The notes under the pieces are model-generated. The model saw nothing but the letters and a program-made list of their open reading frames with translations, was not told the origin of the DNA and did no database searches. The translations under genes were made by a program, and so were the position numbers. From contig JAPOYX010000268.1 in assembly GCA_026706345.1 (NCBI GenBank), forward strand, positions 20,157 through 84,156: a stretch of 64,000 nucleotides of DNA. The letters run 5' to 3'. Positions 28,201 through 36,187 of this stretch are shown in pieces. The first letter of the stretch is position 1, and each line of letters begins with the position of its first letter. The DNA comes from Gemmatimonadota bacterium (GTDB lineage: Bacteria > JAAXHH01).

Positions 28201-28573
28201 TGTTCTCGATTGTAGAGATGTGACCGGGATTGGCCCGGTTGCCCTGGCTCGCGTTTCACCCACTGCCAGCGTTGCGTGGAATGGTCCTGAGGTGTGTAGA
28301 CTATTATATGTTCGCGTACGGCCTTAGTAACCTGCTTCTCGATCTTCTGACGAGTTGGATAGTCGGGTAATTCGACATCTGACGATGCCACCTGCTGATA
28401 CGCGACCATGCCGCGTTTATGTGCGATGGCATCGAGACGATAAGCACGTTCATCTACCGTTACCTCCAGGTTCTCTCCACCATGATCCAACCTAGATCCT
28501 CAATGAAGAGTGGCTGTAGATCGAATTCCTCAAGACGTTCTCGAACCTGATCTCTGTTTATCTGTGTAGGCAT
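25278..28573 (-). CDS. Eco57I/PglX-like adenine-specific DNA methyltransferase, frameshifted near the 5' end
   Basis: The intact frame (1070 aa) begins only at a TTG (28490), but the 28 codons before it lie in another frame starting at ATG 28573 behind GGAAAG. They read MPTQINRDQVRERLEEFDLQ and end in LFIEDLGW, the usual N-terminus of this family. Adding one G where the sequence reads GGTTGGATCAT (about 28483-28493) joins the two. Numbering from the TTG, motif I is DPTCGSGAF at about 489 and the N6-adenine motif IV is NPPYVEY at about 731. The N-terminal nuclease-like region carries VDERAYRLDAIAHKRGMVAY. The C-terminal target-recognition part is visibly more AT-rich than the N-terminal two thirds. 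Likely role is self-marking of DNA in a BREX- or DISARM-like defence system. Confidence 0.8.
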
Positions 28574-28721
28574 AGATCTTTCCAGGAACACGCGTTGCGT
28601 GAAGAATCATGCAATCCCGTCGATTAACTCAACCTGATTGCAACGTTAGGAATCATATCAGACGACAACTTAATGTAGCACAATTTCGATAAACCTACGG
28701 TTGCAGAGACATAAAATGTTA

Positions 28722-28750
28722 TTGACAACGAAAGAATCAATCCGTATTCT
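28722..28750 (+). promoter_or_regulatory. sigma-70-type promoter of the abiE operon
   Basis: TTGACA (28722-28727), a 17-bp spacer, then TATTCT (28745-28750). It lies 50 bp upstream of the AbiEi start codon. Confidence 0.75.
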
Positions 28751-28758
28751 CTAACTAG

Positions 28759-28788
28759 TATAACTTGCTTACTATAATTCTCGTTATA
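28759..28788 (+). promoter_or_regulatory. inverted repeat, candidate AbiEi operator
   Basis: TATAAC (28759-28764) and GTTATA (28783-28788) are inverted across an AT-rich centre just downstream of the -10 box. AbiEi antitoxins are known to repress their own operon through inverted repeats at the promoter. Confidence 0.5.
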
Positions 28789-28800
28789 AGAGAAATAAAG

Positions 28801-29604
28801 ATGACAAATACTAGTATCGATAACAAACGATCATACCCGATTGGAAGACTAAGGCTTTCAACGGTATTACAAGACGCGAACGAAGTCATCGAAACCGAGG
28901 ATGTGGTTAAGGCACTATCGGTGACACGTATCGAAGCCTCCAAGCTATTATCCAGATGGACAGGTCAAGGATGGTTGCGACGCGTAGGGCGTGGGGCGTA
29001 CGTACCTGTTCCCTTGGATTTACTTGGCAACCGTTATGTTTTGGACGATCACTGGGTACTTGTGCCATCACTTTACGGATCATCCTACATTGGAGGATGG
29101 ACCGCTGCGGAGTACTGGGACCTGACGGAACAATTGTTTAATGACACAGTCGTGATTACGTCGAATCCAGTTCGACGAAAGCAGCAGATTCGACACGGAG
29201 CGCGGTTTCTGTTGTTCCATGTTCACAAGCGCAAGGTGTTCGGCACTAAGACGGTTTGGCGAGGAAGCACAAGAGTGACCCTCTCGGACATTCACCGAAC
29301 CATTATCGACATGTTGCATAATCCAAAGCTAGGTGGTGGCATACAACATGTGTCGGATTGCCTGGGTGAATACTTGAAGAAGCCCGAACGAAGTGATGAA
29401 TCGCTGATTGCTTATGCTGAGAAACTGGGAAATGGAGCAGTAATGAAGCGCTTGGGCTTCTTGACAGAAAGGCTTTCCGGTCCATCACAACTCACGAAAT
29501 GGTGTCAAGAACAAATGACCACAGGTAATGCAAGGCTTGATTCCGCGCTACAATGTACGCGTCTGGTTACAAGGTGGCGGCTGTGGATTCCACCAAGTTG
29601 GTAG
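28801..29604 (+). CDS. abiEi: AbiEi-family antitoxin/transcriptional regulator
   Basis: A 267-aa protein starting at ATG 28801. The N-terminal winged-helix part (about 15-70) reads VVKALSVTRIEASKLLSRW, then GWLRRVGRGAYVPVP, the classic AbiEi pattern. The C-terminal antitoxin domain follows with SSYIGGWTAAEYWDLT, TVVITSNPVRRKQQIRHG, and RVTLSDIHRTIIDMLHNPK, and ends with RWRLWIP. It neutralises the AbiEii nucleotidyltransferase (type IV toxin-antitoxin) and represses the operon. The toxin gene starts 15 bp downstream. The pair is transcribed against, and sits between, the helicase and methyltransferase genes. Confidence 0.88.
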   Translation: MTNTSIDNKRSYPIGRLRLSTVLQDANEVIETEDVVKALSVTRIEASKLLSRWTGQGWLRRVGRGAYVPVPLDLLGNRYVLDDHWVLVPSLYGSSYIGGWTAAEYWDLTEQLFNDTVVITSNPVRRKQQIRHGARFLLFHVHKRKVFGTKTVWRGSTRVTLSDIHRTIIDMLHNPKLGGGIQHVSDCLGEYLKKPERSDESLIAYAEKLGNGAVMKRLGFLTERLSGPSQLTKWCQEQMTTGNARLDSALQCTRLVTRWRLWIPPSW

Positions 29605-29619
29605 GTAAATCAAACTGGT

Positions 29620-31017
29620 ATGATCGATAGACGAGAGATCCTGAATGCTGCTGAAGTATCTAATGTCGGCCCCCAAATCGCCGAGAAGGACTACGTCTTG
29701 GGGTGGGTACTGTGGGGTATATTCGGGAACGAAGAGCTTGCTGGAAACTGGGTGTTTAAGGGCGGTACTTGCCTTAAGAAGTGTTTCTTCGAGACCTACC
29801 GTTTTTCCGAAGATCTGGATTTCACAGTTAAAGATCCGTCTCAGTTGAACGCCAGGTTTCTCGAATCGGTATTCGCCGAGGTTAGCGAAAAGGTCCACGA
29901 AGAAACCGGGATTGCGCTGCCGGTTGAATTCAGGCGATTCAAGATCTACGAAAACCAACGTGGTGAGAAAGCCTGTCAGGGGCGTGTCGGATATCGAGGA
30001 CCGGTATCGCCACGAGGGAACAACGCGCCGAGGATCAAACTCGATCTAATCTCAGACGAACGTATCGCCTTACCTCCTGTTCAAACCCGTATATTCCATC
30101 CATTCAGTGACGATCCTGAAAACGGAATCGTTGTGCAGTGTTATGCCTATGAGGAGGTCTTTGCCGAGAAAGTACGTGCCCTGGGTGAGAGAACCCGGCC
30201 GCGAGACCTATACGATGTAATCAACCTCTACCGAAATGAGGGTATTCGTCCTGCGGCGAGAGTGCTACTCGATGTGCTACGTTCCAAATGCGAATTCAAA
30301 GGAATCGACGTACCAACTTTGGAAATGCTGGAGCCATTCAGACCGGAGCTGGAGGGCTCATGGGAGTCAATGTTGGGACATCAATTACCGGCACTACTCC
30401 CAGTGCAACACTTTTGGGATCAACTCGAAGAGTTCTTTCTCTGGTTGTTCGGTGAGCTAATTCCTGAAAGACCTGCTCCGTACACGGGTGAGGAAGGGGA
30501 GGAATTGATTCGGGACAGGTATATCTTTAATGCAGTTCCAAGGAGGGCGCGAGCACATCTCGAGGTTATTCGATTTGCTGCCGCCAATCGGATATGTGCT
30601 GAATTAGATTACCTGGGTAGGACACGAACAATCGAACCGTATTCGTTGCGACTATCCAGGGCGGGCAACGTTGTACTTCACGCGCATAACGTTGACAAGA
30701 ATGCCCACAGGAGTTACAGGGTTGATCAGATTGAACGTGCTCGATTGACCAGTACGGCCTTCGTGCCGCGGCACGAGATTGAGTTAACGCCGACCGGGCC
30801 ATACAAGATAAAACCTACAGCAATGCGCAGGAGTCTATTAGGGTGGCCACGCACCAACTACGAAACCCACGGACCGGTATTCATTCTGGAATGTCCTATG
30901 TGCGATCGGCATTTCAAACGTCAGAGGAGGAGGACAACAAAACTCAATCGACATAACGACGAATGGGGTGATCCGTGTCCCGGCCGGTATGGTCACTGGG
31001 TTGATACGGAGTATTGA
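29620..31017 (+). CDS. abiEii: AbiEii-family nucleotidyltransferase toxin with WYL-like and zinc-finger-like C-terminus
   Basis: A 465-aa protein. Residues 1-about 270 are the AbiEii/DUF1814 nucleotidyltransferase: NWVFKGGTCLKKCF (motif GG-T/S), RFSEDLDFTV (catalytic acidic motif) and YEEVFAEKVRALGERTRPRD. After a linker, about 310-385 resemble a WYL domain (ICAELDYLGRTRTIEPYSL, YRVDQIERARLT). The C-terminus has CPMC and a downstream H...C pattern, possibly a zinc site. In known AbiE systems the toxin transfers nucleotides to tRNA or other RNA. A sensor-type WYL domain on the toxin may link it to a nucleic-acid or nucleotide signal; that is inference. Its stop is 44 bp from the convergent helicase stop. 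Confidence 0.82.
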   Translation: MIDRREILNAAEVSNVGPQIAEKDYVLGWVLWGIFGNEELAGNWVFKGGTCLKKCFFETYRFSEDLDFTVKDPSQLNARFLESVFAEVSEKVHEETGIALPVEFRRFKIYENQRGEKACQGRVGYRGPVSPRGNNAPRIKLDLISDERIALPPVQTRIFHPFSDDPENGIVVQCYAYEEVFAEKVRALGERTRPRDLYDVINLYRNEGIRPAARVLLDVLRSKCEFKGIDVPTLEMLEPFRPELEGSWESMLGHQLPALLPVQHFWDQLEEFFLWLFGELIPERPAPYTGEEGEELIRDRYIFNAVPRRARAHLEVIRFAAANRICAELDYLGRTRTIEPYSLRLSRAGNVVLHAHNVDKNAHRSYRVDQIERARLTSTAFVPRHEIELTPTGPYKIKPTAMRRSLLGWPRTNYETHGPVFILECPMCDRHFKRQRRRTTKLNRHNDEWGDPCPGRYGHWVDTEY

Positions 31018-31061
31018 GGGGAACTTTCGAGACCACCGAGGTTCGTACTCAGGACATCTGA

Positions 31062-34000
31062 TTAGTCTTCCGAAATCAACCCCATCGAGCAGATGATCCT
31101 TGGCTCAAGTTCTTCGTCGTCTTCCTGTACGATGCAGAGCCGGCCTTCGTCTCGGAGCGCAATAACCAGTTCGGACAGGATTTCGTCTGAAACCCCACTA
31201 CGTAGTTGTCTGTTTAACGTATCCACCGCAGCCTGCCGCAAGGGATGGCGGTAGATCTCGTCAATCGCTTTGTGTAAAGCGTCAGACTCGAACAAAGTTC
31301 CCTGGATGTTGTCGGCGTAGCTCTTAAGCCTTTCGTATGTTCTAAACCTTGCGCCTGACGGCCGACCCAACTGCCCGCCGACACGTTTTTCCGACCTTCG
31401 TATATGTTTCGCGGCCTGAGTCACTAGTTCGTGGTGTGTATTGTGACGAACCATCGCCGGTGTATTCGGATCGCATTCGGCTGCACGAAGGATCTCGAAC
31501 TGACTCTCCGAGATACTTTCACCGTTCCTGTTTACCCACGACAGGGCGTCGTTACCTTGACCAGTCCGCATATGAACAAGTACACCCTCCGGTCGATTCG
31601 GGCGTTCATTGTAAGCTTTCGATGAATGAACACCTGACGGAAGATCCTCGATGGTTTTTTTGAGCGACGAATCTGCATCGGTCGCATTGCGCCATATCTG
31701 GTACGCATACGAAGATAGATCGACATCCGATTCGTCGTCATCGTCGAGAATACCGGATTTCTCATTGTAAAGGTCGACCACTGTTTTCGTATCCTCATCC
31801 TCGAAGAACGCCTCGTCTGTTCCCACGACCTCGGCGTTCTCCTTCAGACGTGTACGTACCCGCGCTCTAAGGCGTATCAAGCGCTCAACACCCTCGACCG
31901 GGAGGAATGAATAACAGAGGATTTCTGCTGCCTTCTGGCCAATACGGTCTACTCGGCCTGCCCGTTGAATCAACCGTATGATAGCCCACGGTAGATCGTA
32001 GTTTACGACGATAGCACAGTCCTGTAGATTCTGTCCTTCACTGAGCACATCGGTGGAGACAAGGACTCGAATCTCGCCGTGGTCGGTCGCATACTGTCGT
32101 TTTTCGTTGCAATCCGGGCTGAATCGCCACGCCAGCGCGGTTGGATCTGCTGAATCGCCTGTGACCGGGGAAGATTCAGAAACGCCACGGACCTTGAGCT
32201 GGTTGTCCAGGTATTGCACCGTGTCAGCAAATTGTGAAAAGACCACGACCTTGTGATTCGGGTGTTTCTCCTTCAGGACCTTCTCCAGCGCATCCAGTTT
32301 TGCATCCTGCGTCGGTTGCCATGGTCCGGATCTATTGATGAGGTTCGTCAGTGTTTTGGTGTCAGTTGTGAGAACGCTTTTAAGCTCCGTTACGAATAAG
32401 TGTGATGGCAACCACCGAAACCGGTTCTTGAACCGACCGGAGTAAAGCTCGTAAATCTCGGCTGCTCTTGTTTTAAAGTCCTCTTCGATATTAAGCCCGG
32501 TCACACTGCTTGGGACCTCGTTTTCATCTTCTTCGTCCATATCGAAGATGTTGCCTGTCGCCGAATCCGAATCTTCGTCGTATGACTGTGTATCCAGGAT
32601 TCCGGTATCCGTTGTCCCAATCGGTAACGGCAGTCCTTGTTCGATGGCGTGAAGAAACACGTAGTTGCGCAGAACATGACGTTCGACCGACAGCATGAAG
32701 GAATGGCCACTGCTCTCGAGGCGTTTGAACAGGTTGGTTCGGCAAAATCCCATGAGTCTCTTGCCAGCCCGTGACAGATCTTCGATGATCTTCTTTTCTT
32801 CCTGCGAAGGTGCTACGGTCGGTTCCTCCGCAACGTAGTTTCCTAGACCATAGCGAGGAAGTTCAAGGCTGTTGATGGCATCGACCACATCGTCCGAGAA
32901 TAACCGGGCGTACTGGCTGTCTATTTCGAACTGGACCGTCCTGGGTATACGTGTTGGAAAATAGGATCGACTCCCGTCCTCGAAGGTAAGGTACTTACGG
33001 CCATCATTATCGTCAGTGGCAGCATAGTTGTCCTGTATGAAGCTGCGTGTTCTTCGAACGAGGTACAGCCGCATCAGTTCGCGCCAATCGTCCGCGAAGT
33101 TGGACTGTTCAAAGGCGGCCAGTGATCGGGCGGGAGCTTGATGACGGCGTATGAATTCCGTTTCGCCGATTTCGCGAAGCATGCGCTCCGGTGATATTCC
33201 GAGGTCTTCATGTTCCGGAACGAAGAGTCGTAGCTGGTTGGACAGATCGACGTACGTCTTGTTGTATGGGGTTGCCGACAGCAGGATACACTTACTCTCG
33301 TTTTCACTGATGTATTCCCGAATAGCCCTGTATCGCCTACCTTCGCGGTTCCTGAGATTGTGACTTTCATCAATGATTACTACACGATATCGGCGCATCC
33401 CGGGCAGTTCGTTTATAGCACGACTGATCGATAACACCCTGGCGCGCAATCGGAATTGCTCCCGGTAATCTTTCCACATGGCCTCCAGATTCTTGGGACA
33501 AATGATTAAGGTTTCGAGATTGTGATCGTCCTCGAAAATCCGCGCCAGCGCCGTGGCCATGAGCGTCTTGCCCAATCCAACAACGTCTCCGATGATAACT
33601 CCGCCGCGCTTATTCAAATGATGCGCCGCGATCTTTACGGCTGCCGTTTGAAATTCCAGCAGCTTATTTTCGAAATCGTGGGGAATGCGGAATTCGGCGA
33701 GTCCCGCCCTGGCTTCCTGCGAAAGATGATACGCCATCTTGAGGTAGATTTGATAGGGAGGTATCAGTTCTTCCCTTGCCCAGCTTGCTTCGATGATCTC
33801 AACAAGCTCTTTGGATATATCGATGCACCAGCGATCTTCCCAGCGTGCTTCGAACCACTGAGCTAGTTTCTCGCTGGCATCGTGTTCCATAACATCGACA
33901 TTTAGTTCTCCCTGTTTGGAGAGTCCGGACAGTGTGAGGTTGCTGCTTCCCAGGTACCCGACGATCGGGTTTATAGGGTCCGGACGAAACAACAGGTAGA

Positions 34001-34424
34001 GTTTTGCATGCAGCGTGTGCCTGAGGAACAACCTAACGACGACTTTCTTCTCCTTTATCTGTTTGGCAAGCCTTCGTAGTCCCTGTTCATCCGCGTTGCT
34101 TGGTGCTCCTGTGGCCAATTGATCTTTGAACTCTTCAGCGAGTTGTTTCTTAAGTTGAATTACCTTCCGGTTGTCCAAGTCCGACTGGCTTTCGGCCAGG
34201 CTGCTGGCTGCCCGAAACTCCTCGTGGGGAAGTTGGTGCATTCCCACCAGCAATCGGCAGCAGTGGCCTTCTCCACCACTCCATTTCTCCACGTATTGGT
34301 CGATGGATCTCCAGCCACGCAAGTTAAGGTATCCCACGCAGAAGTCTGCACGGTCAGACAACTTCATGGTTTGTGCAAGTGCCGGCAGAAGGGACTGTTC
34401 TATGTTATCGAATATCTGAGGCAT
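31062..34424 (-). CDS. PLD-domain SNF2-family helicase
   Basis: A 1120-aa predicted DNA translocase. The N-terminal phospholipase-D-like region shows HTLHAKLYLLF (His139, Lys141) and GSSNLT (159-164); the Asp of a full HKD motif is not where expected, so nuclease activity is uncertain. The SNF2 helicase core follows: Walker A VVGLGKTLMATALA (about 281-294), Walker B IIDESHNLRNR (about 350-360), motif III SATPYNKT, and C-terminal motifs VVVFSQFADT, VSTDVLSEGQNLQD and QRAGRVDRIGQ. Such helicases partner adenine methyltransferases in DISARM-like and restriction-like loci. Upstream on the same strand is an AbrB-type gene; downstream lies the convergent AbiE pair and then the methyltransferase operon in the helicase's own direction. 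Confidence 0.88.
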   Translation of the reverse strand: MPQIFDNIEQSLLPALAQTMKLSDRADFCVGYLNLRGWRSIDQYVEKWSGGEGHCCRLLVGMHQLPHEEFRAASSLAESQSDLDNRKVIQLKKQLAEEFKDQLATGAPSNADEQGLRRLAKQIKEKKVVVRLFLRHTLHAKLYLLFRPDPINPIVGYLGSSNLTLSGLSKQGELNVDVMEHDASEKLAQWFEARWEDRWCIDISKELVEIIEASWAREELIPPYQIYLKMAYHLSQEARAGLAEFRIPHDFENKLLEFQTAAVKIAAHHLNKRGGVIIGDVVGLGKTLMATALARIFEDDHNLETLIICPKNLEAMWKDYREQFRLRARVLSISRAINELPGMRRYRVVIIDESHNLRNREGRRYRAIREYISENESKCILLSATPYNKTYVDLSNQLRLFVPEHEDLGISPERMLREIGETEFIRRHQAPARSLAAFEQSNFADDWRELMRLYLVRRTRSFIQDNYAATDDNDGRKYLTFEDGSRSYFPTRIPRTVQFEIDSQYARLFSDDVVDAINSLELPRYGLGNYVAEEPTVAPSQEEKKIIEDLSRAGKRLMGFCRTNLFKRLESSGHSFMLSVERHVLRNYVFLHAIEQGLPLPIGTTDTGILDTQSYDEDSDSATGNIFDMDEEDENEVPSSVTGLNIEEDFKTRAAEIYELYSGRFKNRFRWLPSHLFVTELKSVLTTDTKTLTNLINRSGPWQPTQDAKLDALEKVLKEKHPNHKVVVFSQFADTVQYLDNQLKVRGVSESSPVTGDSADPTALAWRFSPDCNEKRQYATDHGEIRVLVSTDVLSEGQNLQDCAIVVNYDLPWAIIRLIQRAGRVDRIGQKAAEILCYSFLPVEGVERLIRLRARVRTRLKENAEVVGTDEAFFEDEDTKTVVDLYNEKSGILDDDDESDVDLSSYAYQIWRNATDADSSLKKTIEDLPSGVHSSKAYNERPNRPEGVLVHMRTGQGNDALSWVNRNGESISESQFEILRAAECDPNTPAMVRHNTHHELVTQAAKHIRRSEKRVGGQLGRPSGARFRTYERLKSYADNIQGTLFESDALHKAIDEIYRHPLRQAAVDTLNRQLRSGVSDEILSELVIALRDEGRLCIVQEDDEELEPRIICSMGLISED

Positions 34425-34510
34425 GTCGGTGTTCCCGAAGAGTTGCTAAAGTCGATTTACAACAGGCAAATTGACCACATTTCGATCAGCAGTCTGAGAG
34501 TATGGACGTG

Positions 34511-34753
34511 TCAGTCCCTAAGCGACGGATCGTAGGGTTGCTTCCGGAACGATTCGAGATCGAACGGAGGGTGATCGGGAGGAATCTTGTCTCTGAGCGA
34601 ACCAAGGCGGGAGTAATCGATCCGAAAGGGCTTCAGGATGAAACCATCGGGGCTTTCTTTGATTTCAAGTTGGTCGCCCGGACCCACGCCTAGGGCGTCC
34701 AGTACGCTAGCCGGGAGTGTGACCTGGCGCTTTGACGAGATTTTCACGATCAT
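34511..34753 (-). CDS. AbrB/MazE-type antitoxin or transcriptional regulator
   Basis: An 80-aa protein with a SpoVT/AbrB swapped-hairpin N-terminus: MIVKISSKRQVTLPASVLDA, then LGVGPGDQLEIKESPDGFIL. The C-terminal tail (DYSRLGSLRDKIPPDHPPF) is the flexible region that usually wraps the toxin. ATG 34753 follows AAGGTTGAA. No PIN or MazF toxin is encoded next to it; the next gene, 86 bp downstream on the same strand, is the helicase. It may regulate that gene or be an orphaned antitoxin at the island edge. Confidence 0.8.
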   Translation of the reverse strand: MIVKISSKRQVTLPASVLDALGVGPGDQLEIKESPDGFILKPFRIDYSRLGSLRDKIPPDHPPFDLESFRKQPYDPSLRD

Positions 34754-34775
34754 TTCAACCTTCTTACCGTACTAC

Positions 34776-36011
34776 CTAGTACTCCCATCCGCACAACCCC
34801 GGCACGGGCAGGCGCAGGGTCCGGTCCAGCGCGGACAGCAGTTCGGGGGGACCGTCCAGGTCGTCGGTGACGGCCAGGCCGGTGGCGGGACGGACGCCGA
34901 GCCACATACGGGTGAAGGCGCCCACCGAGGCGGTCAGCGTGGGCAGGGCGGGATCGGCGCCGGATTCGGCGCTCGATTCCGGACCGAGCGTGATCACGTA
35001 CTCCCCACTCAGTCCGCGCCAGGGCGCGTCCGCGTCCAGGTGCTTCTCGATCGGGTCCTTCAGCACGAGGTTGAACCGCGCCGGCGGCCCGTCCAGGCGG
35101 GTCTTGGCCATGCAGGCTTCCAGGTCGCAGATCCGGGCCTGCCAGTATCCATCACCCCGGATCAGGGTGTTGAAGGATCCCTTTTCGGACACCATCCTGG
35201 CCCGGAAGGGCTGCCTGATCAGGTCCTGGAGTTGCACGTCGGGGGGTTCGACTATTTGAAAAAGCCGGATCTGGTCGCCGAGTGATTTCATGAGCGCGAG
35301 CAGTTCCAGGAGCTGGTCCTGGTCCTGGTAGGCGATCATGTAGATATAGCTGGGACCGTGTTCTTCATGGTCGCTGGCCCAGAAGAAGTGGGTCAGTTCG
35401 CCGCCGGGACCATCGCAATACCCCAGGAGGAAGGATTTCTCCGCATGATTCAGCTCGACCTGCAGCAACTCCGCGGGATATAACCTGCAGCCGCCGTGGG
35501 TAAGCCTGCGGTTCATCATGGCGGCGTGGATCATCTCCCAGTCATCGGCCTTCAGGCGCCTGGGCACGCGGAAGGGACGGTCTACCGTGAGGTCGGCAGG
35601 ATCGAATCGTACCCTGTGGCCGTAGGGACCCGTGCCGAAGCCCATCAAGTCGTAGAATCCCTGTTCGAACATGGTCAGCGTGCAGATCTCGACGCCGTCC
35701 GCGGCGTCCCGGGCGATGCGGTGCGCGGTGACCCGCTGGGCAAGGCGCTGTTTCCGGGCGATGCGGCTGGTCGTTACGCCGACTATGGCGGACATGGAGA
35801 GGTCTTCGTCCAGGTACCGGAACGTGCCGCCGGTCGAAGAGGCCTGGCACTCCGCTTCGCCGTTCACTTCGGCCACGTCGGTCCGGGTTTTCTCGAAGAA
35901 CTGGGGCGCCCACTTGGCCTGTTCGTCGCTGGTGATCCAGTGCACTTCGCGCCAGACCCGGATCATCGCGTCGCGGTCGCGGTCGGCGTCATATGGCCTG
36001 ATTATCGCCAT
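34776..36011 (-). CDS. GNAT N-acetyltransferase, Eis-like
   Basis: A 411-aa protein with the Eis layout: two GNAT-like domains followed by a sterol-carrier-like C-terminal domain. The start ATG at 36011 (MAIIRPYDADRDRDAMIRVW) follows AAGGAAGAGGAA. The acetyl-CoA loop region is represented by VGVTTSRIARKQRLAQRVTA, matching the V.V.P..R..G pattern in degenerate form, with MFEQGFYDLMGFG after it. The C-terminal part has GEYVITLG and FTRMWLGVRPATGL. Eis-type enzymes acetylate amines such as aminoglycosides or peptides; the substrate here is unknown. Its ribosome-binding site lies in the second copy of an 88-bp repeat from the preceding gene's tail. Confidence 0.8.
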   Translation of the reverse strand: MAIIRPYDADRDRDAMIRVWREVHWITSDEQAKWAPQFFEKTRTDVAEVNGEAECQASSTGGTFRYLDEDLSMSAIVGVTTSRIARKQRLAQRVTAHRIARDAADGVEICTLTMFEQGFYDLMGFGTGPYGHRVRFDPADLTVDRPFRVPRRLKADDWEMIHAAMMNRRLTHGGCRLYPAELLQVELNHAEKSFLLGYCDGPGGELTHFFWASDHEEHGPSYIYMIAYQDQDQLLELLALMKSLGDQIRLFQIVEPPDVQLQDLIRQPFRARMVSEKGSFNTLIRGDGYWQARICDLEACMAKTRLDGPPARFNLVLKDPIEKHLDADAPWRGLSGEYVITLGPESSAESGADPALPTLTASVGAFTRMWLGVRPATGLAVTDDLDGPPELLSALDRTLRLPVPGLCGWEY

Positions 36012-36187
36012 TCCTCTTCCTTCTACGCTTCGCCGGTGCATTACCTCATGCCCTGAGCTACTCCTCGCCCCGAAGCGTCCGGTGGAGGGCCTCGTTGTCT
36101 CTGGCGCCTTCTATTCCTCGCCCGTGATCTACCTCGCGTCCTGAGCTACTCCTCACCCCGAAGCATACGGTGGAGGGTCACGTTGTC
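36012..36187 (-). repeat. two 88-bp tandem units filling the VOC-GNAT spacer
   Basis: Unit 1 (36100-36187) holds the last 14 codons and stop of the VOC lipoprotein plus 46 bp. Unit 2 (36012-36099) aligns with it without gaps at about four of five positions and ends exactly one base before the GNAT start codon (36011). Unit 2 still encodes a mutated copy of the VOC tail (DNEALHRTLRGEE, then stop). Confidence 0.85.

Noticed and set aside
21738..34753. Complete DISARM or BREX locus
   Set aside because: Only methyltransferase and SNF2/PLD-type genes are present; DrmA/DrmB, PglZ and BrxC-like genes were not found.
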